A stretch of DNA of 64,000 nucleotides from a virus. Every line of letters begins with the position of its first letter. Position 1 is the stretch's first letter. The position numbers were made by a program, and so were the translations under genes. Below are positions 35,627-43,851 of this stretch, piece after piece. The notes beneath the pieces were generated by a model. It worked only from the letters and a program-made list of their open reading frames with translations, did no database searches and was not told the DNA's origin. The stretch lies in the IMG/VR virus record IMGVR_UViG_3300037117_000143, positions 1 to 64,000 of that record. The stretch is one strand, 5' to 3'.

Positions 35627-38609
35627 CCTTAAGCCGATCGGCATCGTTGCGCTTCTTGATTTCCGCCGCAGGGGTGTACGCTTGCGCTGTTTCATCCAAC
35701 CAGCTGTCCTGTGGGACAGGGATCTCCAACAGGCGTTCTTGTCCACCTTGGAATAGGGTACCTGCAGCGAGGTTTGCTCGCCCATCCCGCATTTTATAGA
35801 ACGTGCGCAAGCCCGCCATGACCATGCTCGGGCTGTGCTTCGTTTTGTGCAGATGATCGATAAATTGTTTCCGAGAAATTCGCAGCAAGTGCTCGTCAAG
35901 CACGAACTGGACATGGATCGGCGCATCAGTGTGTTCCGGGCCGCCAACAAAACCAACCTGCTTGCTACGGCCGCCAGCGCCGCGCACCATATCACGGGTT
36001 CTGATTGTATTGCCGGCCATGGCTTTGATGAAATGCGTCAAGGCAGCGGTGATATTTTCCTCCGAGTCTCCGATCAAATCTTCCGAGACGACCCGGTCAC
36101 GTATGGCTTTGTAGGAGTCGACGAGGAATACGTGAATTTCTTCAGTGTTGAAGCTAGCTCCAATTGTATTAGCCAATCGAGCACCTGCCAATATTGTGGT
36201 GGCAATCGCGAGCCAGAACCTCTCATCCGGCTTGTACGCGACTTCGTCCGCGAGCTTCTTTTGTGTGTCTGTGACAAATTCCTGCATGGCCTCCGGGTTT
36301 GACAGCATGACCTTGGAATAGCGTTCTCCCATTCGCCCATAGTTGGTCTCCAACTGCTGCTGTAGAATAGTCGCCGCCCACTCCTCGATGCGGCCGGGCG
36401 TATTGTCGTCATTCTTGGGAACAAGGAATTCAAAAGTGCGGTAGATGCCGGCGGCGTTGCTCTGCTGGTGATCAACCATGTAATCGAACAGACTAACGTT
36501 GGAGCAGATCGTCAGCAGCGACTGCCAGCTTCCCACCACCTTCTGCGAGCGGTCGACATTCATCTTGCCGCCGTCCTTGCCTTGGGTGATATCGACAAGA
36601 ACCTCGGCGGCCTTCTCGATGGCCTTGGGCAGCGAGACGTCGTCCCAATAGCACGGCAGGTTATTCAGCTCCGCCATCTTGCCGCGCATGCTGTTCTGTG
36701 ACGAGCTGGCTACTTCCTTAGTCAATTTCGGATTGCCCCAGACAGCGGCGCCCACATTCAACGCAGTAGATTTGTTCCCCCCGCTCTGCGAGTACGCGAC
36801 TAGCGCCCCCGAATAGTGCCCGGTGAAGTGGAGCAAAGGCGATGCAAAGGCCGCCGCGGCAATACATTCGATCGCCGGCCGATGTTGGTCCGTCACCAGC
36901 TTGAGGGCTTTGAACCACGTCTCTATGTCTCCCTGTGGGGTGTAGAGGGCGCGCACGGCGGGATCACCTGAAGATGATTTCATTGTTGTTCCATCCTTCT
37001 TGTTGATGATGCCACCGTAGGCCCAGCCCGTGTCATGGCCGGCTTCCTTGTACCAGCCATAGGGTACGGTATCACGGGCGGCTTTCATACTGTTGAACCT
37101 GTCCATCCACGCCACCATAAACTCCATCAAAAGCTTCGTTGTACCTGGGCTGTAGAGTACGAATTGTTTTGACAGCGATCCGCCTAGCATGGCCGCTGAC
37201 GCCAAATCTTTGCTCTCGACCAACACTTCTACCGTGCTACCTTTATCCGTAGAAGCGGTGAAATTCAAGCCTCTATTCTTCTGCGTCCAGGGCTCTGTGA
37301 TCACGCAGTGGAAGAGCGGTATGTCGACCGGCACGGCAGCCGTGCGCGTTTTCACTATGCGCCCCACGTTGTTGGTGGAGTACCCCAAAGGCAGCTGGAG
37401 GTCGTTGGCGAGAGTGCTAGGATTTGAACCTAGATCCGCGGTGGAGGCCGCTGTTCTATCCGGTTGAACTACACTCCCAAGAATATTAAGCGGCGACTTA
37501 ATCGTGCCTTTAAGCGGGCAGGCAGCGCACTGTTTGGAACCATATTGCTCAAACGTCCTACAAGAGGGCCAGCCAAGCTTCTTTTCTTGCTGCTCCGCTT
37601 CCTTGCGGTCGTACATCGCATCGGCACCCGCCTCGGTGTAATCCGCATGGCCAGTGCTCAGCGTGTGGAAGAGCTCGCGGCCCTTCCGCATGAACGTCGT
37701 CGTGAGGGCTGTGAGCATCCACAGCCCCTGATCGTGGTATTTCCCTCCGGTCAGTATGGTGCCGCGCAGAAACGGGCATTGGTGGAACGCGGGCGCCGGA
37801 TCTAGGAGATCAACTTCAACGGTCCCAATTTCTTTTTGGTACCCAGCGGTGAGGATATCGGGTGATCCGGCTTGCGGGGGAAGGTGGCAGAAGATCCACG
37901 CGCCAGTCTGAGCCCCCGCAGCCACTCGTTGTTGTCCGGGTACGGCTTTGATTCCGGCGAACGCTTGCTCGAAGTTGATGTCTTGCGGGGCGAGGAGGAG
38001 GAGTTTGACTTCGCGAGGGATTTGCTCTTTTTTATTGTAGGTGCCGGGGACGCGGAGAATTCGCGCGCAATCGATTGTAACCCCTGCGTCAAATCGGAGA
38101 CCAAAATGTGTAGCTGCTGTTCGGAGTCCCTCGGCAAATAGGGTCCAACCCTCAACTGGTAACTCTTTAGAAGAGATCCAATAGCAGTGTACTCCACCTC
38201 CAGATCCAACAAGAGCTGTCGGGGAAGGTAAATTTTCGGCGGCGCAGAAGGCCTTGATTGCTTGGAGGGCTTCGGTGACACTGGCATATCCTTTCTCTTT
38301 GACATCTAGGTCAAGCCAAATGGCTTTAAGTGCAACCGTGTTGAGGTGATTTCGGAGTGCGTGCGCGCGACCATTGACTATTTTCCCTATGTCTTTCTGC
38401 CGGCCTAGGCAGAAGTAGATGTCCTTCGCCATGCCCGGATGCGTCTTGGCCCACTCGACACCTTTCATGAAGTCGGCGAGCGTCTGAAACGGCAGGCCGG
38501 CCATACCCTGCCGCTTCACCATAGAATAATGCAAGTTGATGTAGCCGGGTTCATCACCCGGCCACGCCATTACTCGCCTTAGAAATTCCGCAATACTCGG
38601 CGCCACCAT
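35607..38609 (-). CDS. primase-helicase (AEP-like primase fused to DUF927-type helicase)
   Basis: 1000 residues. N-terminal primase-like part: WLDLDVKEKGY (about 97-107, DxD metal site), SGGGVHCYW, and CARILRVPGTYNKK. A cysteine pair 'KQCAACPLKGTIKSPLNIL' closes this half near 375. After a linker comes the helicase: DTVPYGWY...GWAYGG as in DUF927 proteins, Walker A SGGNKST (about 606-612), and Walker B CYWDDV (about 653). It would prime and unwind DNA at the phage fork. The linker (about 377-401) is encoded by a tRNA-like sequence; see that feature. First large gene of the leftward replication module. Confidence 0.8.
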   Translation of the reverse strand: MVAPSIAEFLRRVMAWPGDEPGYINLHYSMVKRQGMAGLPFQTLADFMKGVEWAKTHPGMAKDIYFCLGRQKDIGKIVNGRAHALRNHLNTVALKAIWLDLDVKEKGYASVTEALQAIKAFCAAENLPSPTALVGSGGGVHCYWISSKELPVEGWTLFAEGLRTAATHFGLRFDAGVTIDCARILRVPGTYNKKEQIPREVKLLLLAPQDINFEQAFAGIKAVPGQQRVAAGAQTGAWIFCHLPPQAGSPDILTAGYQKEIGTVEVDLLDPAPAFHQCPFLRGTILTGGKYHDQGLWMLTALTTTFMRKGRELFHTLSTGHADYTEAGADAMYDRKEAEQQEKKLGWPSCRTFEQYGSKQCAACPLKGTIKSPLNILGSVVQPDRTAASTADLGSNPSTLANDLQLPLGYSTNNVGRIVKTRTAAVPVDIPLFHCVITEPWTQKNRGLNFTASTDKGSTVEVLVESKDLASAAMLGGSLSKQFVLYSPGTTKLLMEFMVAWMDRFNSMKAARDTVPYGWYKEAGHDTGWAYGGIINKKDGTTMKSSSGDPAVRALYTPQGDIETWFKALKLVTDQHRPAIECIAAAAFASPLLHFTGHYSGALVAYSQSGGNKSTALNVGAAVWGNPKLTKEVASSSQNSMRGKMAELNNLPCYWDDVSLPKAIEKAAEVLVDITQGKDGGKMNVDRSQKVVGSWQSLLTICSNVSLFDYMVDHQQSNAAGIYRTFEFLVPKNDDNTPGRIEEWAATILQQQLETNYGRMGERYSKVMLSNPEAMQEFVTDTQKKLADEVAYKPDERFWLAIATTILAGARLANTIGASFNTEEIHVFLVDSYKAIRDRVVSEDLIGDSEENITAALTHFIKAMAGNTIRTRDMVRGAGGRSKQVGFVGGPEHTDAPIHVQFVLDEHLLRISRKQFIDHLHKTKHSPSMVMAGLRTFYKMRDGRANLAAGTLFQGGQERLLEIPVPQDSWLDETAQAYTPAAEIKKRNDADRLKVIRPDQ
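37406..37478 (-). tRNA. tRNA-like sequence inside the primase-helicase gene, shortened anticodon arm
   Basis: On the minus strand: acceptor arms GGGAGTG and CACTCTC (one G-U), D-stem GTTC/GAAC with GG in the loop, T-arm CTAGG-TTCAAAT-CCTAG, discriminator G and encoded CCA. Only the anticodon region departs: between the D- and T-arms there are about four bases fewer than normal, leaving GCGG-CCTCCA-CCGC. A CCA triplet after T would suggest Trp, which usually has G73, but the loop is not canonical. The frame of the enclosing gene reads through without a stop. It may be an active odd tRNA, a degenerate tRNA, or a tRNA mimic. Confidence 0.6.
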
Positions 38610-38611
38610 TG

Positions 38612-39865
38612 TTAGCGGGGCAGCAGCGCTGCAATTGCATCATCAAGCGCGCTGTCTGCTTGATCTGGCTCCCCGGTGTCAATTGACGCGGCCACCGTCT
38701 GCGTAGCGGCAGGCGCTGCGGACGTCGTCTGCGGTGTCCCAGAAGGCGTCGCGACCTGTGAGGCCGCTGCGCTCGCCGGGGCAGTCGTCCCACCCAGCCC
38801 AGTATCGATCGAGGCCGGCGGAGTGGGCGGAGTAGGGTTTACCTTTAACTCCAACGTCTTCACGGGAGCAGCGGCTTTCTCGAGCTCGTCAGCTTCTTTG
38901 CGGATGGCCGTTAGACGTGCCTGCCGATCGGCTTCCAGCTTGAAAGCAAGAGCCGCTCGCTCAGTATCGGCTTGGGCGATCGCTACCTCTGGCGCAACCT
39001 GCTGCACTGCCTCCTTAGCCTGCTGAACAGCACTCGGCTTATTGCCAAGATAGTGGTCCGGCGCAGGCTTATCCTGCTCCTGCACGAGGCCTGTATCGGC
39101 GGCCGGCGCGAGCTGCACCAGCTTCGGAGCGCTTTGCCCTGTCGTATCGCCACCGCAAATACGGAACGACATTGGATCGTCCCGTAATTCGATAACTTTC
39201 GCGGCTTCCTTATCCGTTAGCTTCTGGATCGCCGTGAACCGCATTTTCGGATACGCCTTGTCCGGGTCGAAGTCGATCCGGGTGATAAAGGCGAAATAGG
39301 CATAGCCCATGCGCTTCGTGGCGTCGCCCATCTGGCTGAGCCCCTGCAGCGAAGCAGCGGGGACGCGCAGGAACACCGGCTCGATCAGCGGCACGCCAAG
39401 GAGCTTCTCGGTCTGCTTCGGCATCGGAACGACGGAGAGACGCTTGGCGTCGTTGCATTCCTTGACCTTGATGCCCTTCTCATTAAGCTTGAACACGTTG
39501 CGCGGGCACATACCGCACGTCTCGGATTGCTTGTGCAGCACCCCGATATCCGGCACGATATTGTCGGATGACGTGCATACGGGCGCGTCCTTGCTTCCCT
39601 CTTCGTAATTCTCGAAGTAGGCCTTGGACTTATTCTGCGCCTGCCGCAGAATGATAACGTCGAGAAACGGCGAGGGATAGCCCTTCTCGTCGACGAACGT
39701 ATGTTCTTCGCCGCGGACCTGGATCTTCCAAACTTTACCTTTGTATCTAATTAAGGGATATCCACCCCCAATTCCATCAGAGAGCGATTCATCCATTCCC
39801 ATCCCCGCAAATGCAGCGGCGGGGCCACCTTCAAAACCCTTAGTATTAACTAGTTCCTGAGCCAT
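38612..39865 (-). CDS. putative ssDNA-binding/replication protein
   Basis: 417 residues. N-terminal two-thirds look globular: YPLIRYKGKVWKI, PFLDVIILRQAQNKSKAYFENY, a possible zinc site from CTSSD, CGMCP and ECNDAKR, and a beta region VFLRVPAASLQGL...YAYFAFITRIDFD...MRFTAIQ. The last 160 residues are Ala/Pro/Thr-rich and acidic at the end (DQADSALDDAI), as in phage single-strand binding proteins with acidic tails. It sits directly upstream of the primase-helicase in the same transcript, which supports the call. Confidence 0.55.
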   Translation of the reverse strand: MAQELVNTKGFEGGPAAAFAGMGMDESLSDGIGGGYPLIRYKGKVWKIQVRGEEHTFVDEKGYPSPFLDVIILRQAQNKSKAYFENYEEGSKDAPVCTSSDNIVPDIGVLHKQSETCGMCPRNVFKLNEKGIKVKECNDAKRLSVVPMPKQTEKLLGVPLIEPVFLRVPAASLQGLSQMGDATKRMGYAYFAFITRIDFDPDKAYPKMRFTAIQKLTDKEAAKVIELRDDPMSFRICGGDTTGQSAPKLVQLAPAADTGLVQEQDKPAPDHYLGNKPSAVQQAKEAVQQVAPEVAIAQADTERAALAFKLEADRQARLTAIRKEADELEKAAAPVKTLELKVNPTPPTPPASIDTGLGGTTAPASAAASQVATPSGTPQTTSAAPAATQTVAASIDTGEPDQADSALDDAIAALLPR

Positions 39866-40264
39866 CTAGGCCTCCTGGTTATTTGTGCGGGACAGATAGT
39901 CGATAGCATCTTTAAGGCGCACAACGCTATCCCTAAAATGCCCCAAACCAACATTGCATGTGTGGCATAGAATACCGCGCACAACATTGGTTTCATGGTT
40001 GTGATCAATGTGCCAATTGTTTCCATTTGGCTTGTCGCTTTTGCAGCAGGCGCAACGACGCCCCTGCGCCATGAACATGCGATCGTACTCAGCTATCGTG
40101 ATGCCGTACTCCCGTTTAAGTTTGGCGCGTCGCATATAAATTTTCCACTTTTCCGGATTAGCCTTTGCCCACGCCCTATTCCGCGCTCGGATACGACCTG
40201 GATCGGCAGCGTGATAGCCTCGCTGCAACTCAGCGTGGCGAGTTAGTTGGGCTTTAGTCCTCAT
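39866..40264 (-). CDS. HNH endonuclease, endonuclease VII type
   Basis: About 132 residues from the ATG at 40264; the upstream ATG at 40294 lies deeper inside the previous gene. Basic N-terminus, REYGITIAEYDRMF, CACCKSD, HIDHNHETNVVRGILC, TCNVGLG: the full endonuclease VII-like module. It overlaps the preceding gene and abuts the next, as its relatives at 5.2 and 59.6 kb do. Likely a homing-type nuclease. Confidence 0.8.
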   Translation of the reverse strand: MRTKAQLTRHAELQRGYHAADPGRIRARNRAWAKANPEKWKIYMRRAKLKREYGITIAEYDRMFMAQGRRCACCKSDKPNGNNWHIDHNHETNVVRGILCHTCNVGLGHFRDSVVRLKDAIDYLSRTNNQEA

Positions 40265-40691
40265 CGTTTTCCGAAGCTCCTGGACGCCTGACACCTACTT
40301 TTGCTATCGCATTTATCGCGACGCCCGGTAGCGGAGCGCCATTTTCCTTCTCGAAATCTCGGGCGGCTTGCACATTGCACTTCCAATCGAGAAGATCGTA
40401 GTTTGCCGTGCCGATGACGTGTCTGGAGAACTCCTGCTTGTCTTTGATCGAGGCGCTGTACTTGGTGGTTGAGTAGAACGTGCCCGTCTTGCAGGCACCC
40501 CTAATCTGACCGGTCTTATCTAAAAAAGTCTGAAGGATGCCCTCGATTGTCGTCATCGCCAGTTTCTTTTTGGCGATCCGCTCCTTATGCGCTACCTCTT
40601 GTGCCTTGACCCAATCGCGGCACTGGATGTAGAGGGCCACCATGGCGTCGACCTTCTCGAGATCGAGCGGGCTGGCAACTTCTTCGGTCAT
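40254..40691 (-). CDS. conserved phage protein with coiled-coil N-terminus
   Basis: 145 residues from the ATG in an ATGA overlap. An N-terminal helix pair (LDLEKVDAMVALYIQCRDWVKAQEVAHKERIAKKKLAMTTIE, split by no motif), then 'GACKTGTFYSTTKYSASIKDKQEF..HVIGTANYDLLDWKCNVQAARDFEKENG.PLPGVAINAIAKVGVRR'. This layout is that of a common phage protein of unknown function placed in replication operons, distantly like Gam-type nuclease inhibitors. Role unproven. Confidence 0.6.
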   Translation of the reverse strand: MTEEVASPLDLEKVDAMVALYIQCRDWVKAQEVAHKERIAKKKLAMTTIEGILQTFLDKTGQIRGACKTGTFYSTTKYSASIKDKQEFSRHVIGTANYDLLDWKCNVQAARDFEKENGAPLPGVAINAIAKVGVRRPGASENDED

Positions 40692-41128
40692 CGCACACTC
40701 CAACTTCTCTGCTTTTGGATATCGTAGATAGTAGCCCTGCTTACTCCAAATTCTGCAGCAAGAGCTAGAACATTTCCAGGGTGTTGTCGAGAACCAATTT
40801 GTACGCGACGCCGAATATCACGCGCCTGTGATAGCGAAATTACATTGCGCCGGTTGCGATTTTGAGTTAGGCGTGTAGCCCACCGCCAGTTGTTCGGGCC
40901 ATAGTCGTTGTTGTTCTTGGGTCGGTCAAGAGCCCATCCTTTTCCTGGGTGCGGGCCTACATCTAGCGCGAACAGTTCAAAGCTATTCCATCTCTTGTGT
41001 ATTTTTATCCCTCGGCCACCATAATTCGCCCAACACAACGCATTTGGATTGTTACAGCGGGCACGCATATTACTCCATGCGCAGTATAGGGGGCTGTTAC
41101 TCGAGTTTAACCCATGGCGATATTTCAT
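40688..41128 (-). CDS. HNH-type endonuclease, YGGRGI family copy 1
   Basis: 146 residues. Y-C-AWSNMRARCNNP, NYGGRGIKIHKRW..FELFALDVGPHPGKGWALDR, and NNWRWATRLTQNRNRR follow the pattern of a free-standing HNH-like family. The C-terminal 50 residues form a helix-turn-helix (VLALAAEFGVSRATIYDIQ) probably used to bind the target. Two paralogues lie at 43.5 and 44.9 kb. It overlaps both neighbours by four to ten bases. Confidence 0.75.
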   Translation of the reverse strand: MKYRHGLNSSNSPLYCAWSNMRARCNNPNALCWANYGGRGIKIHKRWNSFELFALDVGPHPGKGWALDRPKNNNDYGPNNWRWATRLTQNRNRRNVISLSQARDIRRRVQIGSRQHPGNVLALAAEFGVSRATIYDIQKQRSWSVR

Positions 41129-42687
41129 TTGGCTGCTGTCGCCTCTTCCAACATATTAAGCAGCTTCTCCTGCAACGCTTCTTTCGCAGCCAACATCTTA
41201 TAGCAGCGTTTCTCTTCTCTCGTCGCCTGCATCATAAGGATCTGCTGCTTGTGGCGCTGCCCTACACGAATTATCCGGGCATTTGCTTGCATGTAGATCT
41301 CATTGGACAACGTTGGCGCTGCCCAGATAATGGTGTCCGCGGCGGTTAGGGTCACGCCGTGGTGGCACGTCTTTGGATGCGCCAACAACACTTTGTATTG
41401 GTCGGTATTTTGAAAAGCGTGAAAAATATCCTCTCGGTTCGTGGTATCGCCGTGGATGACAGCGTGATCAAAGTCCACTTTTAAACGGGTGAATATATCG
41501 CTAATCCCTTCGATCATATGACGCCACGGGCAGAACACAATAACCTTATGGGCCGACGACTCAATTTCGGTGATCAGAGCAGCGATCCTTGGTGCGGCAT
41601 CAATCCTGACAAACTGTGGATTATTAGTGTATATCCAGCCCCCTGCAACCTGCAATAATTTACTGAGCGCGACTCCCGCATTCACCGCGCTGATCGTCTT
41701 GTTTTGGACGAGCGCCACCAACTCGGTTTTGATCTTCTTGTGGACTCGTTTCTGTTGAGCGCTGAGTTCAACGTCGATATTACGATAGATCGTCTCCGGG
41801 AGCTCGGTAACATCATCCAACGCATAGCGGACATTAGGTTGTAGAATTTGGAACGCATGTTCAACTGCCTCCGGTCGCGGTTTCCAAATATATTGCGATA
41901 TCTGGACCATGAGGATATCGCGCATAGCTTTGAAGTATTTTGGAACACTGGTGGGCCTCACAATCTTTGCCTGTGACCAAATATCGGTAGGGGCCTGTGG
42001 CATAGGGTCTCCACTCATTCCCCAGACAATACCAAATCTCTGAGCGAAGCGACGCATGTGCTTAGATCGGTCCGAATTATTGCGGTAGACGGCGAGCTCG
42101 TCAATACAGAGGCAGTCAATATCACTGCGCATTTCAAGCTCTTTCGAGATCACCCTTAATCCATCATGGTTACAAACGTATATATCTGCTTCCTCAGCCA
42201 ACTTGTCAAGCCTTTGTTTCTTCGTGCCATGGAGCACCGCGACCTTTCTGTTCAGTTTGATCTTGAATACTTCCGCTGCCCAGGTGAAATGGAGCGTCGA
42301 CAGTGGCGCTACAACGAGCAACTTCTTGCACATGCCTGTCTTGTTCAGATAGTCCCAGGCCCACAGCGCCGTGCGCGTCTTGCCGGTGCCCTTGTCGTTG
42401 AGGTTGTAGAACCGCGGGTTCTCCGACATCTTCTCACAGGTGTCGAACTGCGTCTCGAACGGTGGCTCGTCAACCGGGTGCGGGAAATCGTAGTACAGCC
42501 GCATCGGCGATGGCACCTTGTGCCCCAGCTTGCGCAGGAGGATCGTGTTGGCAACATTATGCGGGAGCAGAACCGTTTCAACGTGCTCAGAATACGTTGG
42601 GCCCGCGGGCGCGCCGGGGAACAGCGCCTCTGTGCCGGGGAGTGGCACGACGAGCATTTGGTGTTTATGCGAGACGATCGCGGGCAC
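41125..42687 (-). CDS. SNF2-type DNA helicase/translocase
   Basis: 520 residues. Motif I NDKGTGKT (about 97-104), motif Ia VVAPLSTLHFTW, motif II CIDELAV, motif III GMSGDPMPQ, then the second RecA domain with KVIVFCPWRHMIEGI, HGDTTNRE, LLAHPKTCHHGVTL and motif VI QANARIIRVGQ. This is the helicase superfamily 2, SNF2-like set seen in many phages. It probably remodels forks or aids recombination; the next gene is a VRR-NUC nuclease, a pairing common in phages. Confidence 0.85.
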   Translation of the reverse strand: MPAIVSHKHQMLVVPLPGTEALFPGAPAGPTYSEHVETVLLPHNVANTILLRKLGHKVPSPMRLYYDFPHPVDEPPFETQFDTCEKMSENPRFYNLNDKGTGKTRTALWAWDYLNKTGMCKKLLVVAPLSTLHFTWAAEVFKIKLNRKVAVLHGTKKQRLDKLAEEADIYVCNHDGLRVISKELEMRSDIDCLCIDELAVYRNNSDRSKHMRRFAQRFGIVWGMSGDPMPQAPTDIWSQAKIVRPTSVPKYFKAMRDILMVQISQYIWKPRPEAVEHAFQILQPNVRYALDDVTELPETIYRNIDVELSAQQKRVHKKIKTELVALVQNKTISAVNAGVALSKLLQVAGGWIYTNNPQFVRIDAAPRIAALITEIESSAHKVIVFCPWRHMIEGISDIFTRLKVDFDHAVIHGDTTNREDIFHAFQNTDQYKVLLAHPKTCHHGVTLTAADTIIWAAPTLSNEIYMQANARIIRVGQRHKQQILMMQATREEKRCYKMLAAKEALQEKLLNMLEEATAAK

Positions 42688-42985
42688 GGATTTTCTTTCT
42701 GATATCTTTGATGACCATTTCCACCAGCTCGGCGCTGTCTACCACATAACAAATGCCGCCGGCGGCACGAATTGCTGCGATGGTTAAGTCTTGTCGCGGA
42801 GTCGGCTCTTTGCCAGGCGCCTTGGTTTCAATCCAAAACCAAAGACCGTCGACACAATACAACACGTCCAGCGTAGGCGAGCCCATGCCGTTCTGCACAG
42901 GAGCGAAGCGATACATGAGCGTGTTGAACTCGTCAGCGAGACGGCGCTTTACTATATCCTTGATTCTTTTTTCTGGCGTCGGCAT
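42665..42985 (-). CDS. VRR-NUC domain nuclease
   Basis: 106 residues. MGSPTLDVLYCVDGLWFWIETKAPGKEPTPRQ followed by AAGGICYVVDSAEL is the VRR-NUC core: Asp in the second strand, E-x-K in WIETKAP and the downstream Gln. Stand-alone phage VRR-NUC proteins are PD-(D/E)XK-like nucleases that act on branched DNA. It overlaps the SNF2 gene by 23 bases, so the two are probably made and used together. Confidence 0.85.
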   Translation of the reverse strand: MPTPEKRIKDIVKRRLADEFNTLMYRFAPVQNGMGSPTLDVLYCVDGLWFWIETKAPGKEPTPRQDLTIAAIRAAGGICYVVDSAELVEMVIKDIRKKIRARDRLA

Positions 42986-43166
42986 CTTCTCTCCATTTTC
43001 TTTGGGCCTCTATGTGCTCTAGCATGGCTCGCAGGGCAGCAGTCTCGTGTTCGTGAGGCCCGTGCCGGTACTGGTTAGCATCCAGCCAATACCAACCGTC
43101 GACATCCGGATAAGGATTACGCAGGGGCCAGTCGGTCACCGGCGTATCGTTGCCTGATACGCCCAC
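42933..43166 (-). CDS. small tryptophan/histidine-rich hypothetical protein
   Basis: 77 residues, with DVDGWYWLDANQYRHGPHEHETAALRAMLEHIEAQRKWRED. It overlaps the VRR-NUC gene by 53 bases and the next gene by 31 bases, and fills the space between them. Not recognised. Confidence 0.5.
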   Translation of the reverse strand: MGVSGNDTPVTDWPLRNPYPDVDGWYWLDANQYRHGPHEHETAALRAMLEHIEAQRKWREDADARKKNQGYSKAPSR

Positions 43167-43453
43167 ACGTGTGGCCCTACGCGCTTCTGCGTCAAGAGAA
43201 CACGGCCAACTTCGTAGGCCTCATAGACAGCCCCGGCGAGGCTATTCAGTTTGCTCTTATCGGCCTTTGTCAGTTTAGTGTTGTAGGCGCGATCGTACAT
43301 GAGATCGCCCTCGTAGTACAAAAGCGTCTGGCCCGGCTTGGCATTTTCTAACGCCAGCCGAAACGCTTTAATCGTGTCGACCACGATCGGTATAGGAGAG
43401 GAGGGCCTAGTCATAGGAGGGGTGTTGGTTACTATAATCGCGGGCATCGTCAA
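43136..43453 (-). CDS. hypothetical protein with YYEGDLMYDR motif
   Basis: 105 residues. A low-complexity start, then FRLALENAKPGQTLLYYEGDLMYDR and a helical middle (KLNSLAGAVYEAYEVGRVLLTQKR) ending in beta sequence GPHVWAYQATIRR. It looks like a compact alpha/beta protein found in phage replication regions; I do not know its function. It overlaps the HNH gene after it by four bases (ATGA). Confidence 0.6.
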   Translation of the reverse strand: MTMPAIIVTNTPPMTRPSSPIPIVVDTIKAFRLALENAKPGQTLLYYEGDLMYDRAYNTKLTKADKSKLNSLAGAVYEAYEVGRVLLTQKRVGPHVWAYQATIRR

Positions 43454-43851
43454 TCTCTCCAGGTCTGTTCTCTTATTACGTGGGATATCGTTTGGCAGGA
43501 AACACCAAACTCAACCGCTAGCCGCGGCCCACTACCACGTATATAGCAACTTCTTATAGTCCGAACGTTGTCTTTTGTGAGCTTATTGACACGTCGGTTT
43601 TGGCTTTGGGTAGATGGCGTAGCCCACCGACAATTGGCTTTGCAATAGTTTTGGTCGTTCTTTTCCCGCTCAAGAGACCAACCTTTGCCAGGGTGCGGAC
43701 CCATATCCGCAGCGAAGACAGCGAAGTCATCCCACTCGGGGCATATCGTAATGCCACGACCTCCGTAATTTGGCCATTCTGGGTTATTCAAATTAAAGCA
43801 ACGTGCGCGCATGCCCGCCCACGCCGTGTACAGACGCGTGACTCGGGGCAT
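43450..43851 (-). CDS. HNH-type endonuclease, YGGRGI family copy 2
   Basis: About 133 residues from an ATG at 43851. AWAGMRARCFNL, NYGGRGITICPEWDDFAVFAADMGPHPGKGWSLER and NCRWATPSTQSQNRR match the family of copies 1 and 3; a C-terminal helix-turn-helix (AVEFGVSCQTISHVI) follows. A longer frame upstream (to 43926) only adds a Thr-rich tract encoded by the 12-bp repeats, so the shorter start is preferred. Confidence 0.7.
   Translation of the reverse strand: MPRVTRLYTAWAGMRARCFNLNNPEWPNYGGRGITICPEWDDFAVFAADMGPHPGKGWSLEREKNDQNYCKANCRWATPSTQSQNRRVNKLTKDNVRTIRSCYIRGSGPRLAVEFGVSCQTISHVIREQTWRD

Noticed and set aside
37802-38305. 167-residue Ser/Lys-rich ORF on the minus strand
   Set aside because: Shifted frame of the primase-helicase gene; low-complexity composition and no start signal.
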